Part shown: positions 17,040-24,836 of the stretch, piece after piece
Numbering within the stretch: position 1 is the first letter of the stretch
Layout: each line of letters begins with the position of its first letter
From: Azohydromonas lata NBRC 102462
GTDB lineage: Bacteria; Pseudomonadota; Gammaproteobacteria; Burkholderiales; Burkholderiaceae_C
Direction of reading: 5' to 3'
NCBI RefSeq assembly: GCF_001571085.1
Contig: NZ_BCTC01000006.1
Location: 61,429 to 125,428, forward strand
DNA: 64,000 bases
Made by a program: the position numbers and the translations under genes
Notes under the pieces: model-generated
Databases searched by the model: none
Told to the model about the DNA's origin: nothing
What the model saw: the letters and a program-made list of their open reading frames with translations, nothing else

Positions 17040-18413
17040 TCAAGCGCAAATTGGCGTGTTGTCGAGGCTGGCGCACAGCGCCGCCTCGACCTGCGCTGCG
17101 ACGTCCAGCAGCGCGAAGTCGTGGCCGGCCCGGCCGACCAGTTGCAGGCCGATGGGGCGGCCACGCCCGTCCTGCCCTGCCGGCACCGAGATGCCGCACA
17201 GGGCGAGCAGGTTGACCGGTCGCGTGAAGTGCACCGGCGCCAGGTTGTGGTCCACCTCCTCGATCCGCGGCGCGGGGCCGGCGGTCACCGGCATCGCGAT
17301 GGCGCTCAGCTCCAGCCGCGCCATCTCCTGGGCAAACTGCTGCTGCCAGCGGACCGCGGTGTCCCGGGCTTTCAGGTACTCGACGACCGTGGTTGACCTG
17401 GCATCGATGAAGCGCGGCCGCACCGACGGATCGATCGGCAACGCGGGGTCGTCCAGGAAGCGGTCGTTCACGGCGGCACCTTCCGCGATCATGATGGCGT
17501 TGGTCACCGCCTTGAAGGCCGCCAGCGCCGCGGGGAACTTGAAAGGCACCAGCGTGAAGCCCGCGCCCTCCAGAGCCTTCAGGTTGTGTGCAAGGCATTG
17601 CGCCACGGCGGGCTCCAGCGGCGCCAGCTCGTCGTCTTGCAGGTAGCCGATGCGCATGCCGGCCGGCTCGCCTGCGGCGACGTCCAGGTGCAGCGCCATC
17701 GCACACTGCCGCGCATCGTCTACCGAAGACACCAGCACCCCGAGGCTGTCCAGCGTGTCGCTCAGTGGGTACACGCCCTTGCGCGGCAACGCGTCGATGG
17801 TCGGCTTGAAGCCCACGATCGCGCAAAAGGCCGCGGGCACGCGCACGGAGCCGCCGGTGTCCGACCCGACCGCCCAGGGCACGAGATGGGCCGCCACCGC
17901 CACGGCCGAGCCGCTGCTGGAGCCGCCGGGCACCAGGGTGTCGTCGGCGCTGCCGGCCGGATTGCGCGGCGTGCCCATGTGCGCGTTGGTGCCCCAGGCC
18001 CCCAGCGCAAACTGCACCATGTGCGTCTTGCCGATGACGATGCCGCCTGCCGCACGGATGCGCTGGACGATCTCGGCATCTTCATGGGCCACGTTGGCGT
18101 GCAGCAGCGGCGATCCGGCCGTGGTGGGCCGGCCTTGCACGTCGATCAGGTCCTTGAGCGCCACGGGAATTCCGTGCAGCGGGCCGCGCCAGCGGCCTGC
18201 GGCAATGTCCTGGTCGGCCTGCGCGGCGGCGGCGCGCGCCTCTGCCGCGTAGACCTCGATGAAGCTGTGCAAGTGGCCGTCGTGCGCTTCGATGCGGTTC
18301 AGGCACTCGCGCGTCAGGGCCACGGACGTGGTTTCCCCTGACCGCAGGGCGCGCGCCAGCTCGGCAATCGGCGGGAACGCCATGGGCAGGGTCTGCGTAT
18401 TGCTCGGGCTCAT
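17040..18413 (-). CDS. Amidase signature family hydrolase
   Basis: A 457-residue cytoplasmic amidase. The Ser-cisSer-Lys triad is visible: Lys in VALKDLIDVQG, cis-Ser in GGSSSGSAVAVAAH, and nucleophile Ser in GSDTGGSVRVPAAF. The length is normal for the family. Its ATG overlaps the RraA-like stop by four bases (ATGA), so the two are translationally coupled. The operon (RraA-like, amidase, two Bug proteins, DUF4286-type) under a divergent LysR suggests uptake of an amide and its hydrolysis. The substrate cannot be inferred; many family members are promiscuous. Confidence 0.9.
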   Translation of the reverse strand: MSPSNTQTLPMAFPPIAELARALRSGETTSVALTRECLNRIEAHDGHLHSFIEVYAAEARAAAAQADQDIAAGRWRGPLHGIPVALKDLIDVQGRPTTAGSPLLHANVAHEDAEIVQRIRAAGGIVIGKTHMVQFALGAWGTNAHMGTPRNPAGSADDTLVPGGSSSGSAVAVAAHLVPWAVGSDTGGSVRVPAAFCAIVGFKPTIDALPRKGVYPLSDTLDSLGVLVSSVDDARQCAMALHLDVAAGEPAGMRIGYLQDDELAPLEPAVAQCLAHNLKALEGAGFTLVPFKFPAALAAFKAVTNAIMIAEGAAVNDRFLDDPALPIDPSVRPRFIDARSTTVVEYLKARDTAVRWQQQFAQEMARLELSAIAMPVTAGPAPRIEEVDHNLAPVHFTRPVNLLALCGISVPAGQDGRGRPIGLQLVGRAGHDFALLDVAAQVEAALCASLDNTPICA

Positions 18414-19078
18414 GCCTGCACCTCCTCGCCGCGCAGCGCGGTGCCCAAGATGGCCGGGTAGCTTTCGCCCGCGCGCAGCCGGCCCAGGGTCAACTGCTCG
18501 GCCCGCTGCATCTCGATGGCCCGCTCGGCCAGGCCGCGGGCCTCGTGCGGCGACATGACCAGGATGCCGTTTTCGTCCGCCAGGACCAGGTCGCCCGCGC
18601 TCACCTGCACGCCGCCGCACTGCACCGGCCGGCAGAAGCTGCCCGCCGCGCCGCCGCTTCGGGTGGTGCGCGCACTCAGCCCGCAAGCCCAGACCGGCAA
18701 GCCAATCTGGCGCAGCTCGTCGATGTCGGTGACGCAGCCGTCCACCACGACACCGGCCGCACCGCGCAGTTGCGCGGCCAGGGCGCTTGCACCGCCCAGG
18801 CAGGCCACGGCCTCGTCGCCCGCACGATCGACCACCAGGAAGTCGCCGGGCCGCAACTGCCCGAGCGCGTGGTGAAGGATGGAACCATCGTTGCCTTCAC
18901 AACGAACGGTGACGGCCACGCCCGCGGTTCGCCTGGTGCCGGCCACCGCGCGAATGCGCCGGTGCAGGAAGCCGAGGTCATGGAAATGGCCGATGGTCGC
19001 GGGCTCGGCCTCGCAAAGGGTCGCGAGGAGTGCCAGGTCGCATCGCGCCGGCAGGGTGCCCAGTTCAATTCCACTCAT
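18410..19078 (-). CDS. RraA-like / HMG-CHA aldolase-family protein
   Basis: A 222-residue protein of the RraA fold. The core glycine-rich segment GAAGVVVDGCVTDIDELRQ corresponds to the family motif GxVxDGxxRD, but the catalytic arginine position is Thr117. The downstream LPVWACGLSARTTRSGG is typical. Family members act as 4-carboxy-4-hydroxy-2-oxoadipate or HMG aldolases and oxaloacetate decarboxylases, or as RNase E inhibitors. With the Arg lost, classical aldolase activity is doubtful. It is the first gene of the LysR-controlled operon and overlaps the amidase gene. Confidence 0.75.
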   Translation of the reverse strand: MSGIELGTLPARCDLALLATLCEAEPATIGHFHDLGFLHRRIRAVAGTRRTAGVAVTVRCEGNDGSILHHALGQLRPGDFLVVDRAGDEAVACLGGASALAAQLRGAAGVVVDGCVTDIDELRQIGLPVWACGLSARTTRSGGAAGSFCRPVQCGGVQVSAGDLVLADENGILVMSPHEARGLAERAIEMQRAEQLTLGRLRAGESYPAILGTALRGEEVQA

Positions 19079-19130
19079 TTGGTACGTCGCCCTTGTTGGA
19101 TGGAAGAAATGGTATGAAGGCGGCCTCTTT

Positions 19131-19151
19131 ACAGATATTGATAAATTCTGT
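19131..19151. promoter_or_regulatory. Candidate LysR operator
   Basis: ACAGA and TCTGT form inverted arms separated by 11 bases in the AT-rich divergent region 19079-19177. The spacing suits a LysR-type box between the RraA-like operon and the LysR gene. The arms are short, so the call is tentative. Confidence 0.4.
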
Positions 19152-19177
19152 GCATCGTTGATTCGGATTTCTAATCA

Positions 19178-20107
19178 ATGCGCTTCACCCTGCACCAACT
19201 GGCGGCTTTCGTGTGGACCGCCCGTCTTGGCACGGTGCACGCGGCGGCGCGGCACCTTCATTTGACGCAGCCGGCGGTGTCCCATCGCATCCGTGATCTG
19301 GAAGAGGAGCTGGGCATCCAGTTGTTCGAGCGGCAGCACCAGCGGCTGGTGGTCACGGAGCTGGGCCGCAACGTGCTGGTCTATGCGGAGCGCGTCATGT
19401 CCTCCGCACAGGAGATGGCGCGGCTGGACTTGCGGCGCACCATCACCGGCCTGATCCGCATCGGCGTGGACGAGTCCTGCGCCACGGTGGGCATGCCGCA
19501 GATACTCAAGGACCTCAAAGATTGCTACCCCGCGCTGCGAGTCGACCTCACGGTTGGCGGCGGGGCCCAGTTGCTGGAAAAAATCAACCACCACGAGCTC
19601 GATGTGGCCCTGCACACCGGGCAAAGCAGCCAACCGGACGTGACAAGCCAGTTCCTGGGCCTCACCGAGCACCAGTGGGTGGCGCCCGTGGACCTCATGG
19701 TGCCCGCTGGCGATGCTTTCCTGCCGGCCCATGCGCTGAGCCATCGCATCGTGTCCAATGCGCCACCCTCGACGCTGCACGCCTCGGCGTCGCGATGGCT
19801 CGCCTCAGAAGGCTACGCCTTCGAGGACTACAGCGCGTGCAACTCGCTCTCGCTCATGGTTTCGCTGGTCGTATCGGGACATGCCATCGCGGTGCTGCCG
19901 GCCTCTATTGCAAGACCGTATGTCCTCGCCAATGCGGTCAAAGTGCTCAGGCCCAAACCCGAGCTGCCGCTGGTTCCCTACTATTTTTCCTATCTCTCCC
20001 ACCATCGCAGCGAAACCACCGCCCGCATCTTGGATATCTCACAGCGCAATTTGCAGCTGGCAGGTTTCTTCCATTCTTCAGGAGCGGCCAGCCCACCGGC
20101 CAATTGA
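19178..20107 (+). CDS. LysR-family transcriptional regulator
   Basis: A 309-residue regulator. The N-terminal winged helix (FTLHQLAAFVWTARLGTVHA, then AARHLHLTQPAVSHRIRDLE) is followed by a periplasmic-binding-like effector domain from about residue 90 (GLIRIGVDESCATVGMPQIL). It diverges from the RraA/amidase/Bug operon and probably activates it in response to the transported compound. Domain order and length are normal. Confidence 0.92.
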   Translation: MRFTLHQLAAFVWTARLGTVHAAARHLHLTQPAVSHRIRDLEEELGIQLFERQHQRLVVTELGRNVLVYAERVMSSAQEMARLDLRRTITGLIRIGVDESCATVGMPQILKDLKDCYPALRVDLTVGGGAQLLEKINHHELDVALHTGQSSQPDVTSQFLGLTEHQWVAPVDLMVPAGDAFLPAHALSHRIVSNAPPSTLHASASRWLASEGYAFEDYSACNSLSLMVSLVVSGHAIAVLPASIARPYVLANAVKVLRPKPELPLVPYYFSYLSHHRSETTARILDISQRNLQLAGFFHSSGAASPPAN

Positions 20108-20277
20108 TTTATTTTCATTGAAAAGCACAGATTGTGCTGGTTTCTATGCCTTGGCCGCCTACCCTCGGATCCTAGACGTGGTGTGTCATTCGATAGTTCC
20201 ACAGAAACCAGGTATCCATAGGCGTTGTGCACAAATTGTGTTTTGTTCAATGAATTTCGCAGTTTGAAGGCTGCCTG

Positions 20278-20310
20278 AAAGGCTATCGCGGGAATGTTTT
20301 TGTAGCCTTT
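20278..20310. promoter_or_regulatory. Inverted repeat upstream of the carrier-protein trio
   Basis: AAAGGCTA and TAGCCTTT are perfect 8-bp arms with a 17-base spacer, ending 28 bases before the first gene of the trio. The surrounding 20108-20338 is clearly more AT-rich than the genome average and holds no gene. It could be an operator, or a leader stem-loop. Confidence 0.4.
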
Positions 20311-20338
20311 GCTGCCTCAACATAGGTCTATTCGGACT

Positions 20339-21535
20339 ATGAATTTCGACTTCAACTTTGACTTCCTGGCACAACTGCAGGCCCCTGTAGACGAGTTGCG
20401 AGCGCTGCGGGATGCGTGGAAGCCTCAGGAGGCGCTGGACCGTATCCTGAGGCTGCCGGATTTGCTTCGCAGCGACCTCGAAGTGCTTGAAATCGAGGCG
20501 CACTGCCATCAGAGCCTGGGCCGTTACACGCAAGCGCTGGTGATATGGGAGCGCGTGCTGGCCATCAACCCCGGCCACTTGGCGGCACTGTGCAGCCGGC
20601 CCCGTTGTATGGCGGGTGCGGGAGACGCGCGAGGAGCCTTCGATCTTGTCTCCCGCACGCTGGCGCAGCTGCCGCATGAGGCGGGGCTGTTGAGCGTTTG
20701 GCTGAACCTGATGATTACGCTGCAGGGACCTGCGCCGACGCTTGCAGCGCTGGCAGACATACGTGCTCAACGCCGTGTGCAAGGCGCGTCATACAACTCG
20801 ATATTGGAAGAGGTCCGTGCCAAGCTGTTGTCCTTGCACGACCCCGCAGAGCTGGCGCAACTCGACAAACAAGATTTGCTTGGGCTGGGCAACGTCGGTT
20901 TGCCCGAGGCTTATAACTTCCGCTATATCTACGAGCAGTTTGTTGCGCTGGGAAATAATTGCGAATTCGGTTTTGTGCAGCGCAAACGCGGTGCAGAGCC
21001 GCTGTCGTTATTCAGGTGGACCAGCGTCAAGCTGCCTGAACTGGTGAGACTCCTGGCCGACCGCCTGCAGGGTTTCGATGCGCCAGAACACTATTCGTTG
21101 GGCGGCAATGCCGACGTGGAATATTTTCTCAACGAGTCGCGATACGGCACGGCATCGCACACCGGCGTGCGGCGCGGCGACATTTCGCCCGATGCTTTCC
21201 TGGCCAAGCTGGTCAAGCGCCAGACTTTTCTGGCGCGCAAGTTTCTGGAAGAAGCCCAGGCAGGCCACAAGATTTTCGTGCGCAAGGACGATGGTCCTTT
21301 GGCCACGGCCGACATGCAAGCCGTGGAGGACGCCATGCGCGCGCTGGGCGCGCGGCGATTCTTGTTCGTGGTCCGGGCGGACGCCCAGCACCCTGGGGGC
21401 AGCGTGAGCGTGGTTTCGCCGTGCCGCGTGGTGGGATACCTGTCAAACAACATGCCCCACACCTGCTTTGACGAGTGGGATCGCATTGTGGCCGCTGCCT
21501 ACGACCATTTTGTCCCCGGAGCTTTCAAGCGATGA
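20339..21535 (+). CDS. TPR-like protein with conserved C-terminal domain of unknown function
   Basis: A 398-residue cytoplasmic protein starting MNFDFNFDFLAQLQAPVDEL. Residues 20-140 are helical with TPR-like pairs (SLGRYTQALVIWERVLAINP). The C-terminal half opens with YIYEQFVALGNNCEFGFVQR, followed by GAEPLSLFRWTS. This pattern I associate with uncharacterised proteins found near glycan and secondary-metabolite genes, recalling papain-like DUF1796 proteins. Cys208 is a possible nucleophile. Its stop overlaps the carrier-protein start (ATGA). Coupling to a carrier protein and an adenylation enzyme suggests it uses or transfers an activated acyl or aminoacyl group. Function is not known. Confidence 0.65.
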   Translation: MNFDFNFDFLAQLQAPVDELRALRDAWKPQEALDRILRLPDLLRSDLEVLEIEAHCHQSLGRYTQALVIWERVLAINPGHLAALCSRPRCMAGAGDARGAFDLVSRTLAQLPHEAGLLSVWLNLMITLQGPAPTLAALADIRAQRRVQGASYNSILEEVRAKLLSLHDPAELAQLDKQDLLGLGNVGLPEAYNFRYIYEQFVALGNNCEFGFVQRKRGAEPLSLFRWTSVKLPELVRLLADRLQGFDAPEHYSLGGNADVEYFLNESRYGTASHTGVRRGDISPDAFLAKLVKRQTFLARKFLEEAQAGHKIFVRKDDGPLATADMQAVEDAMRALGARRFLFVVRADAQHPGGSVSVVSPCRVVGYLSNNMPHTCFDEWDRIVAAAYDHFVPGAFKR

Positions 21536-21810
21536 GCAGCGCTGGAATGCAAAGCTGCGGACACAACGAAGATGGCGTGGAGGCCGGCGTCGAGGAGATT
21601 TTTCGCGAGGTATTGATGGCACCCGCGTTGACGCTTGAGCCGCAGATGGTCACCGGGGACCATGAGCGCTGGGACTCGATGGCGAACGTGGAGATCCTGC
21701 TGGCCTGCGAGGCGCGTTGGGGCATTGAATTCCGCTTCGCCGAGATCGATGCCATTCGCAGCGTGGGCGATTTGGTCCGCGCCATTCGCATGGCTCGGAG
21801 CCGGCGGTGA
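21532..21810 (+). CDS. Acyl/peptidyl carrier protein
   Basis: A 92-residue carrier protein. The phosphopantetheine attachment motif is ERWDSMANVEILLACE with Ser49, followed by the helix III region IRSVGDLVRAI. It overlaps the upstream gene by four bases and the downstream adenylation gene by four bases (GTGA), so three proteins are made in a fixed ratio. It is a stand-alone type II carrier. No phosphopantetheinyl transferase is present nearby. Confidence 0.85.
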   Translation: MSSAGMQSCGHNEDGVEAGVEEIFREVLMAPALTLEPQMVTGDHERWDSMANVEILLACEARWGIEFRFAEIDAIRSVGDLVRAIRMARSRR

Positions 21811-23270
21811 GCCCGTTGCTGGCGCGGCTGGAGTCGGTGGCGCGGGCGCAGCCGGGGCGGGTGGCGCTGGTGGCCGACGGCAGGCATCTGACCTTTGATG
21901 AGCTGTGGACGCGAGCCGGTGGCGTGGCCGACGCGCTGCGCGTGCGCGGCGTGCGCCCCAACGACCGCGTTGCGGTGGTGGGCGAGCGCGGTGCAGAAGA
22001 CTTCGTGCACATGTTGGGCCTCTGGAGGGCCGGGGCGGCCTACGTGCCCATCGGCACCAAGGTGCCGCCGGAGCGCGCGCAGCGCATGCTGCAGCTCGCC
22101 GGTGTCGTGGCCGTGCTGGCCGGGCGCACTGATGGCTTGGCCAGCCGCAGCCTTTGGGCGGCATCCGGGCCTTCATGGCCTGCACCCTGCGCGGCGCTGG
22201 ACGGCGAGGCGCTGGCCTATGTGATTTTCACGTCGGGCAGTACCGGCGAGCCCAAGGGCGTGCCGGTCACGCACCGGAACTTGTCGGCTTATTTGGAAAA
22301 CCTGGGACAGTGCTACCCGCTGCATTCGCATGACCGGGTCGCGCAACTGGCTGAGCTGTCTTTCGATGCCTCGGTGCATGAATGGGTGGGCGCCTGGTGG
22401 GTCGGGGCGACCTTGTGCGTCGTGCCCACACGCGCGGCGCTCATGTGGCCGCGCTACGCAGCTGAGCTTGGCGTCACCTCGCTGCTGGCGGTGCCTTCAT
22501 CCGTGGCCATGGCACAAGCCAAGGGGCTGCTCAAGCCCGGCAGCTTGCCCACGCTGCGCCTGGTTTTTCTGGGTGGTGAGGCCTTGCCTTTGAGCGTGGC
22601 TCGCGGGCTGCAGCAGGCGGCGCCGCACGCACAGCTGGTCAACCTGTTCGGCCCCACTGAAGCGACGGTGGCTTTCACCCATTTCCCCATCGACCTGTCC
22701 CAGCCCTTGCCGGAGGTGGTGCCCATAGGCCAGCCGTTCAAAGACCAGCAGGTGCTGCTGTGTGAGGAGCAAGGTCACGCACCATCGCCGGGCGCCGCAG
22801 GCGAACTGATGCTGGCCGGCAGCCAGGTTTGCTCGGCGTACTGGAATCAGCCCGCGCAGGACCTGCGTGCCTTCACAACGATCGGCGGGCAGCGCTGGTA
22901 CCGCAGCGGTGACCTCGTGCGCGATGATCCGCGCTGGGGCCTGTGCTACCTCGGCCGCGCCGACAGGCAAGTCAAGATCAAGGGCTACCGTATCGAGCTG
23001 CAGGAGGTGGAGTTGGCAGTGTTGTCGCTGCAAGGGGTCACGCAGGCAGCCGTCGTTGCCGAGCCCGCGCCTGCGGGCGCCGCCACCGGGCTGGTCTGCT
23101 GCTGGACCGGGCCGCAGCCTCTGGATGCATCGACGTTGCGGGAGCAACTGGCCCGCACCCTGCCGGCCTACATGCTGCCCGGCCGCTTCAAGTGGCTGCA
23201 GGCGCTGCCGCTCACTGAAAGCGGCAAGACGGACTACAAGGCGCTGGCCGCTGCTGCGGGCAGCGACTGA
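21807..23270 (+). CDS. Stand-alone adenylation enzyme (amino/aryl acid-carrier protein ligase)
   Basis: A 487-residue ANL-superfamily enzyme starting with GTG. NRPS core motifs are complete: A3 IFTSGSTGEPKG (140-151), A4 FDASVHE (186-192), A5 NLFGPTEATV (279-288), A7 WYRSGDLV (364-371), A8 GRADRQVKIKGYRIELQEVE (383-402) and A10 catalytic Lys474 in TESGKTDYK. The A4 aspartate at the position that binds the alpha-amino group in NRPS A domains favours an amino acid substrate. With the adjacent carrier protein it probably loads a single aminoacyl group, as in DltA/DltC-type systems. There is no condensation, thioesterase or export gene next to it. Confidence 0.85.
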   Translation: MSPLLARLESVARAQPGRVALVADGRHLTFDELWTRAGGVADALRVRGVRPNDRVAVVGERGAEDFVHMLGLWRAGAAYVPIGTKVPPERAQRMLQLAGVVAVLAGRTDGLASRSLWAASGPSWPAPCAALDGEALAYVIFTSGSTGEPKGVPVTHRNLSAYLENLGQCYPLHSHDRVAQLAELSFDASVHEWVGAWWVGATLCVVPTRAALMWPRYAAELGVTSLLAVPSSVAMAQAKGLLKPGSLPTLRLVFLGGEALPLSVARGLQQAAPHAQLVNLFGPTEATVAFTHFPIDLSQPLPEVVPIGQPFKDQQVLLCEEQGHAPSPGAAGELMLAGSQVCSAYWNQPAQDLRAFTTIGGQRWYRSGDLVRDDPRWGLCYLGRADRQVKIKGYRIELQEVELAVLSLQGVTQAAVVAEPAPAGAATGLVCCWTGPQPLDASTLREQLARTLPAYMLPGRFKWLQALPLTESGKTDYKALAAAAGSD

Positions 23271-23279
23271 CCTTGGGCG

Positions 23280-23300
23280 GGCCGCCTGCCCAGGGCGGCC
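23280..23300. terminator. GC-rich hairpin between convergent genes
   Basis: GGCCGCC and GGCGGCC form a 7-bp stem with a 7-base loop, ten bases after the adenylation gene stop and before the end of the GIY-YIG gene. There is no U-run on either strand. It may help termination or protect the 3' end. Confidence 0.35.
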
Positions 23301-23351
23301 TGCTCCAGACGCCGCTCCAGTCGCTTCTCCAAGCAGGCCTGCGGCGAGGGG

Positions 23352-23723
23352 TCATGCATGTTCTGCTCCCGCCGCCTCGGCCAGCGCCAGGCGATGAAAG
23401 TCCTTGAGCGCTTGCAGTTCGCTGGCGTAGTCGAAGTCCGGGTCGTCGCGTTCCTTCACCAGTTCGAGCACCTCGAACACAAAGCGCTCGGCGCCGCTGC
23501 GGTCCCACCCGGCCTGCAGCGTGCGATTGGGATGCGAGCGCATGCGCAACTCGAAGCGGGCACGGTTGAGCGCTGCGTGCACGTTGCGGCTGGCGCCCAA
23601 CAGCACCTGCCCGCTTTCCCGGTCGCGGATGGCATACACGCCCATGGGTGGAAAGGCGTCGCGCGCCTGCCGTGCCGCCGCGCGCCGCGCCGAGCGCGAC
23701 GCCGGGGAGATGGAATCGTTCAT
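23352..23723 (-). CDS. GIY-YIG nuclease-fold protein
   Basis: A 123-residue protein starting MNDSISPASRSARRAAARQA with an AAAGGA ribosome site. Residues 27-90 fit a GIY-YIG-like domain: MGVYAIRDRESGQVLLGAS, then NVHAALNRARFELRM. The second motif (YIG) is degenerate (LLG) and a C-terminal Glu (FEVLELV) is present. It could be a small nuclease or a domain that has lost activity. It is convergent with the adenylation trio. Confidence 0.65.
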   Translation of the reverse strand: MNDSISPASRSARRAAARQARDAFPPMGVYAIRDRESGQVLLGASRNVHAALNRARFELRMRSHPNRTLQAGWDRSGAERFVFEVLELVKERDDPDFDYASELQALKDFHRLALAEAAGAEHA

Positions 23724-23862
23724 CTGAATTCCTTTCGATGGTGATGACGGCCTGCGAGGTGGCAGGACAGGCCGGGACATGCCTGCTGGTCCCGGCGCAC
23801 GCCCAGCGCGGTGCCTGGACCGTCAAGCGGCCCACTGGCTCAAGAAAAAGGGAAACGGCGGC

Positions 23863-24423
23863 TCAGCCCGCTGCGGGCTCGGCCAAGCGCAGCACGTAGG
23901 CCTGCACGTCGGCGGGCCAGGGGGCCATCTGCGCCCGCAGCCGCTCGGTGTCGCCCGCGTACAGCGCGCGCGAGGCCTCCTCGAAACCGGCCAGGTCGCC
24001 CGCGAGCGCCGACATCGCGTGATACACGCGATCCCGCGCCTGCCGGGCGCGGTCCCGGTCGGCACCGCTGCGGCGTGCTTCGTGGACGAGCTTGCGCAGG
24101 GCCACGGAAGCGCCGCCCGGTTGCGCAGCCAGCCACTCCCAGTGCTCCGGCAGCAGCGTCACTTCGCGCGCGACCACGCCCAGCTTCGGACGGCCACGGC
24201 CCTTGGGAACCTGCGCCGGCTCGGCCACGGCGTAGCGCGCCGCCACGGCGTGCTCGCCGCCGCGCAGGTCCAGGTCGGCCGCGCGGCCGCTCGCATCGCT
24301 GAACACGAGCGGGTTCACAGTGGGCTGCGCTTGCTGAACACGCAGCACCGCCACGGCCACTTCGTGCAAAGGCCCGGTGGCCACGTGGCGTCCCTCGACA
24401 AAGGCGGTGTAGGTCTGATCCAT
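23863..24423 (-). CDS. DUF2239 family protein
   Basis: A 186-residue protein starting MDQTYTAFVEGRHVATGPLH, chosen because GGAG lies at good spacing; in-frame ATG at 24435 is an alternative. It has the DUF2239 signature (ADLDLRGGEHAV, then GRGRPKLGVVAREVTLLPEH and WEWLAAQPGGASVALRKLV). The segment after PEHWEW resembles a DNA-binding/ribbon-like module, but the role is unknown. A strong promoter with paired palindromes lies directly upstream at 24443-24488. The family is often found near transporters or TetR/LysR genes; here the neighbour is a broken lysE. Confidence 0.75.
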   Translation of the reverse strand: MDQTYTAFVEGRHVATGPLHEVAVAVLRVQQAQPTVNPLVFSDASGRAADLDLRGGEHAVAARYAVAEPAQVPKGRGRPKLGVVAREVTLLPEHWEWLAAQPGGASVALRKLVHEARRSGADRDRARQARDRVYHAMSALAGDLAGFEEASRALYAGDTERLRAQMAPWPADVQAYVLRLAEPAAG

Positions 24424-24442
24424 GGTTTGCTCCATGCCATGG

Positions 24443-24488
24443 ATTTTGCCCGGGTAAAAATCTGCTGTCAATAACACCCGGGTATAAA
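24443..24488 (-). promoter_or_regulatory. Sigma-70-like promoter with two CCCGGG-centred operators
   Basis: Reading leftward, TTGACA (24471-24466) and CAAAAT (24448-24443) are separated by 17 bases, a good promoter for the DUF2239 gene. Two near-identical elements overlap it: CCCGGG centres at 24449-24454 (between -35 and -10) and 24477-24482 (upstream of -35), each flanked by TA-rich sequence (TTTATACCCGGG and TTTTTACCCGGG on the minus strand). The repeats are 28 bases apart. A repressor is implied; which one is unknown. Confidence 0.6.
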
Positions 24489-24557
24489 TCGACAGCAGGT
24501 CATGCCTTTGGAAACTGGACGTGCCCGACGTCCAGCAGCCTCATGGTGACCCGAGCG

Positions 24558-24836
24558 TCAACCGCGCAGCGGCAACGCCGCGCCGATGGCGATAAACACG
24601 CCACCGCAGGTGCGGTTGAAGCGCCGCCCCATGCGCGCAAGCCATGGGCGGATGCGGTACGCCGCGCTGGCCAAGGCGTACTCGGTGGCGAACTCCGTGG
24701 CCGTGTAGGTGGCCGCCATCACGGCGAACTGCACGACGAGGCTGCGCTGCGGGTCGATGAACTGCGGCAGCAGCGCGCTGAAGAACAGCAAGCCCTTGGG
24801 GTTGGTCACGGCCGTCAGCAGGACGCCGGTTTGCAG
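24558..24836 (-). pseudogene. lysE-type amino acid exporter, 3' fragment
   Basis: About 93 codons encode the C-terminal half of a LysE/RhtB exporter: GVLLTAVTNPKGLLFFSALL, PQFIDPQRSLVVQF, and the last helix FNRTCGGVFIAIGAALPL. TAVTNPKG is the classic mid-protein motif. The N-terminal half (start, first helices) is absent; the sequence changes abruptly at about 24836 into a lysR fragment on the other strand. It is not likely to be functional. Confidence 0.8.

Noticed and set aside
21807..23270. Complete NRPS or polyketide cluster
   Set aside because: Only one stand-alone A domain and one carrier are present; no condensation, ketosynthase, thioesterase or transferase gene is adjacent.
24709..24831. 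N-terminal extension of the lysR fragment
   Set aside because: The open frame continues upstream, but this part is antisense to the lysE fragment and lacks a helix-turn-helix.
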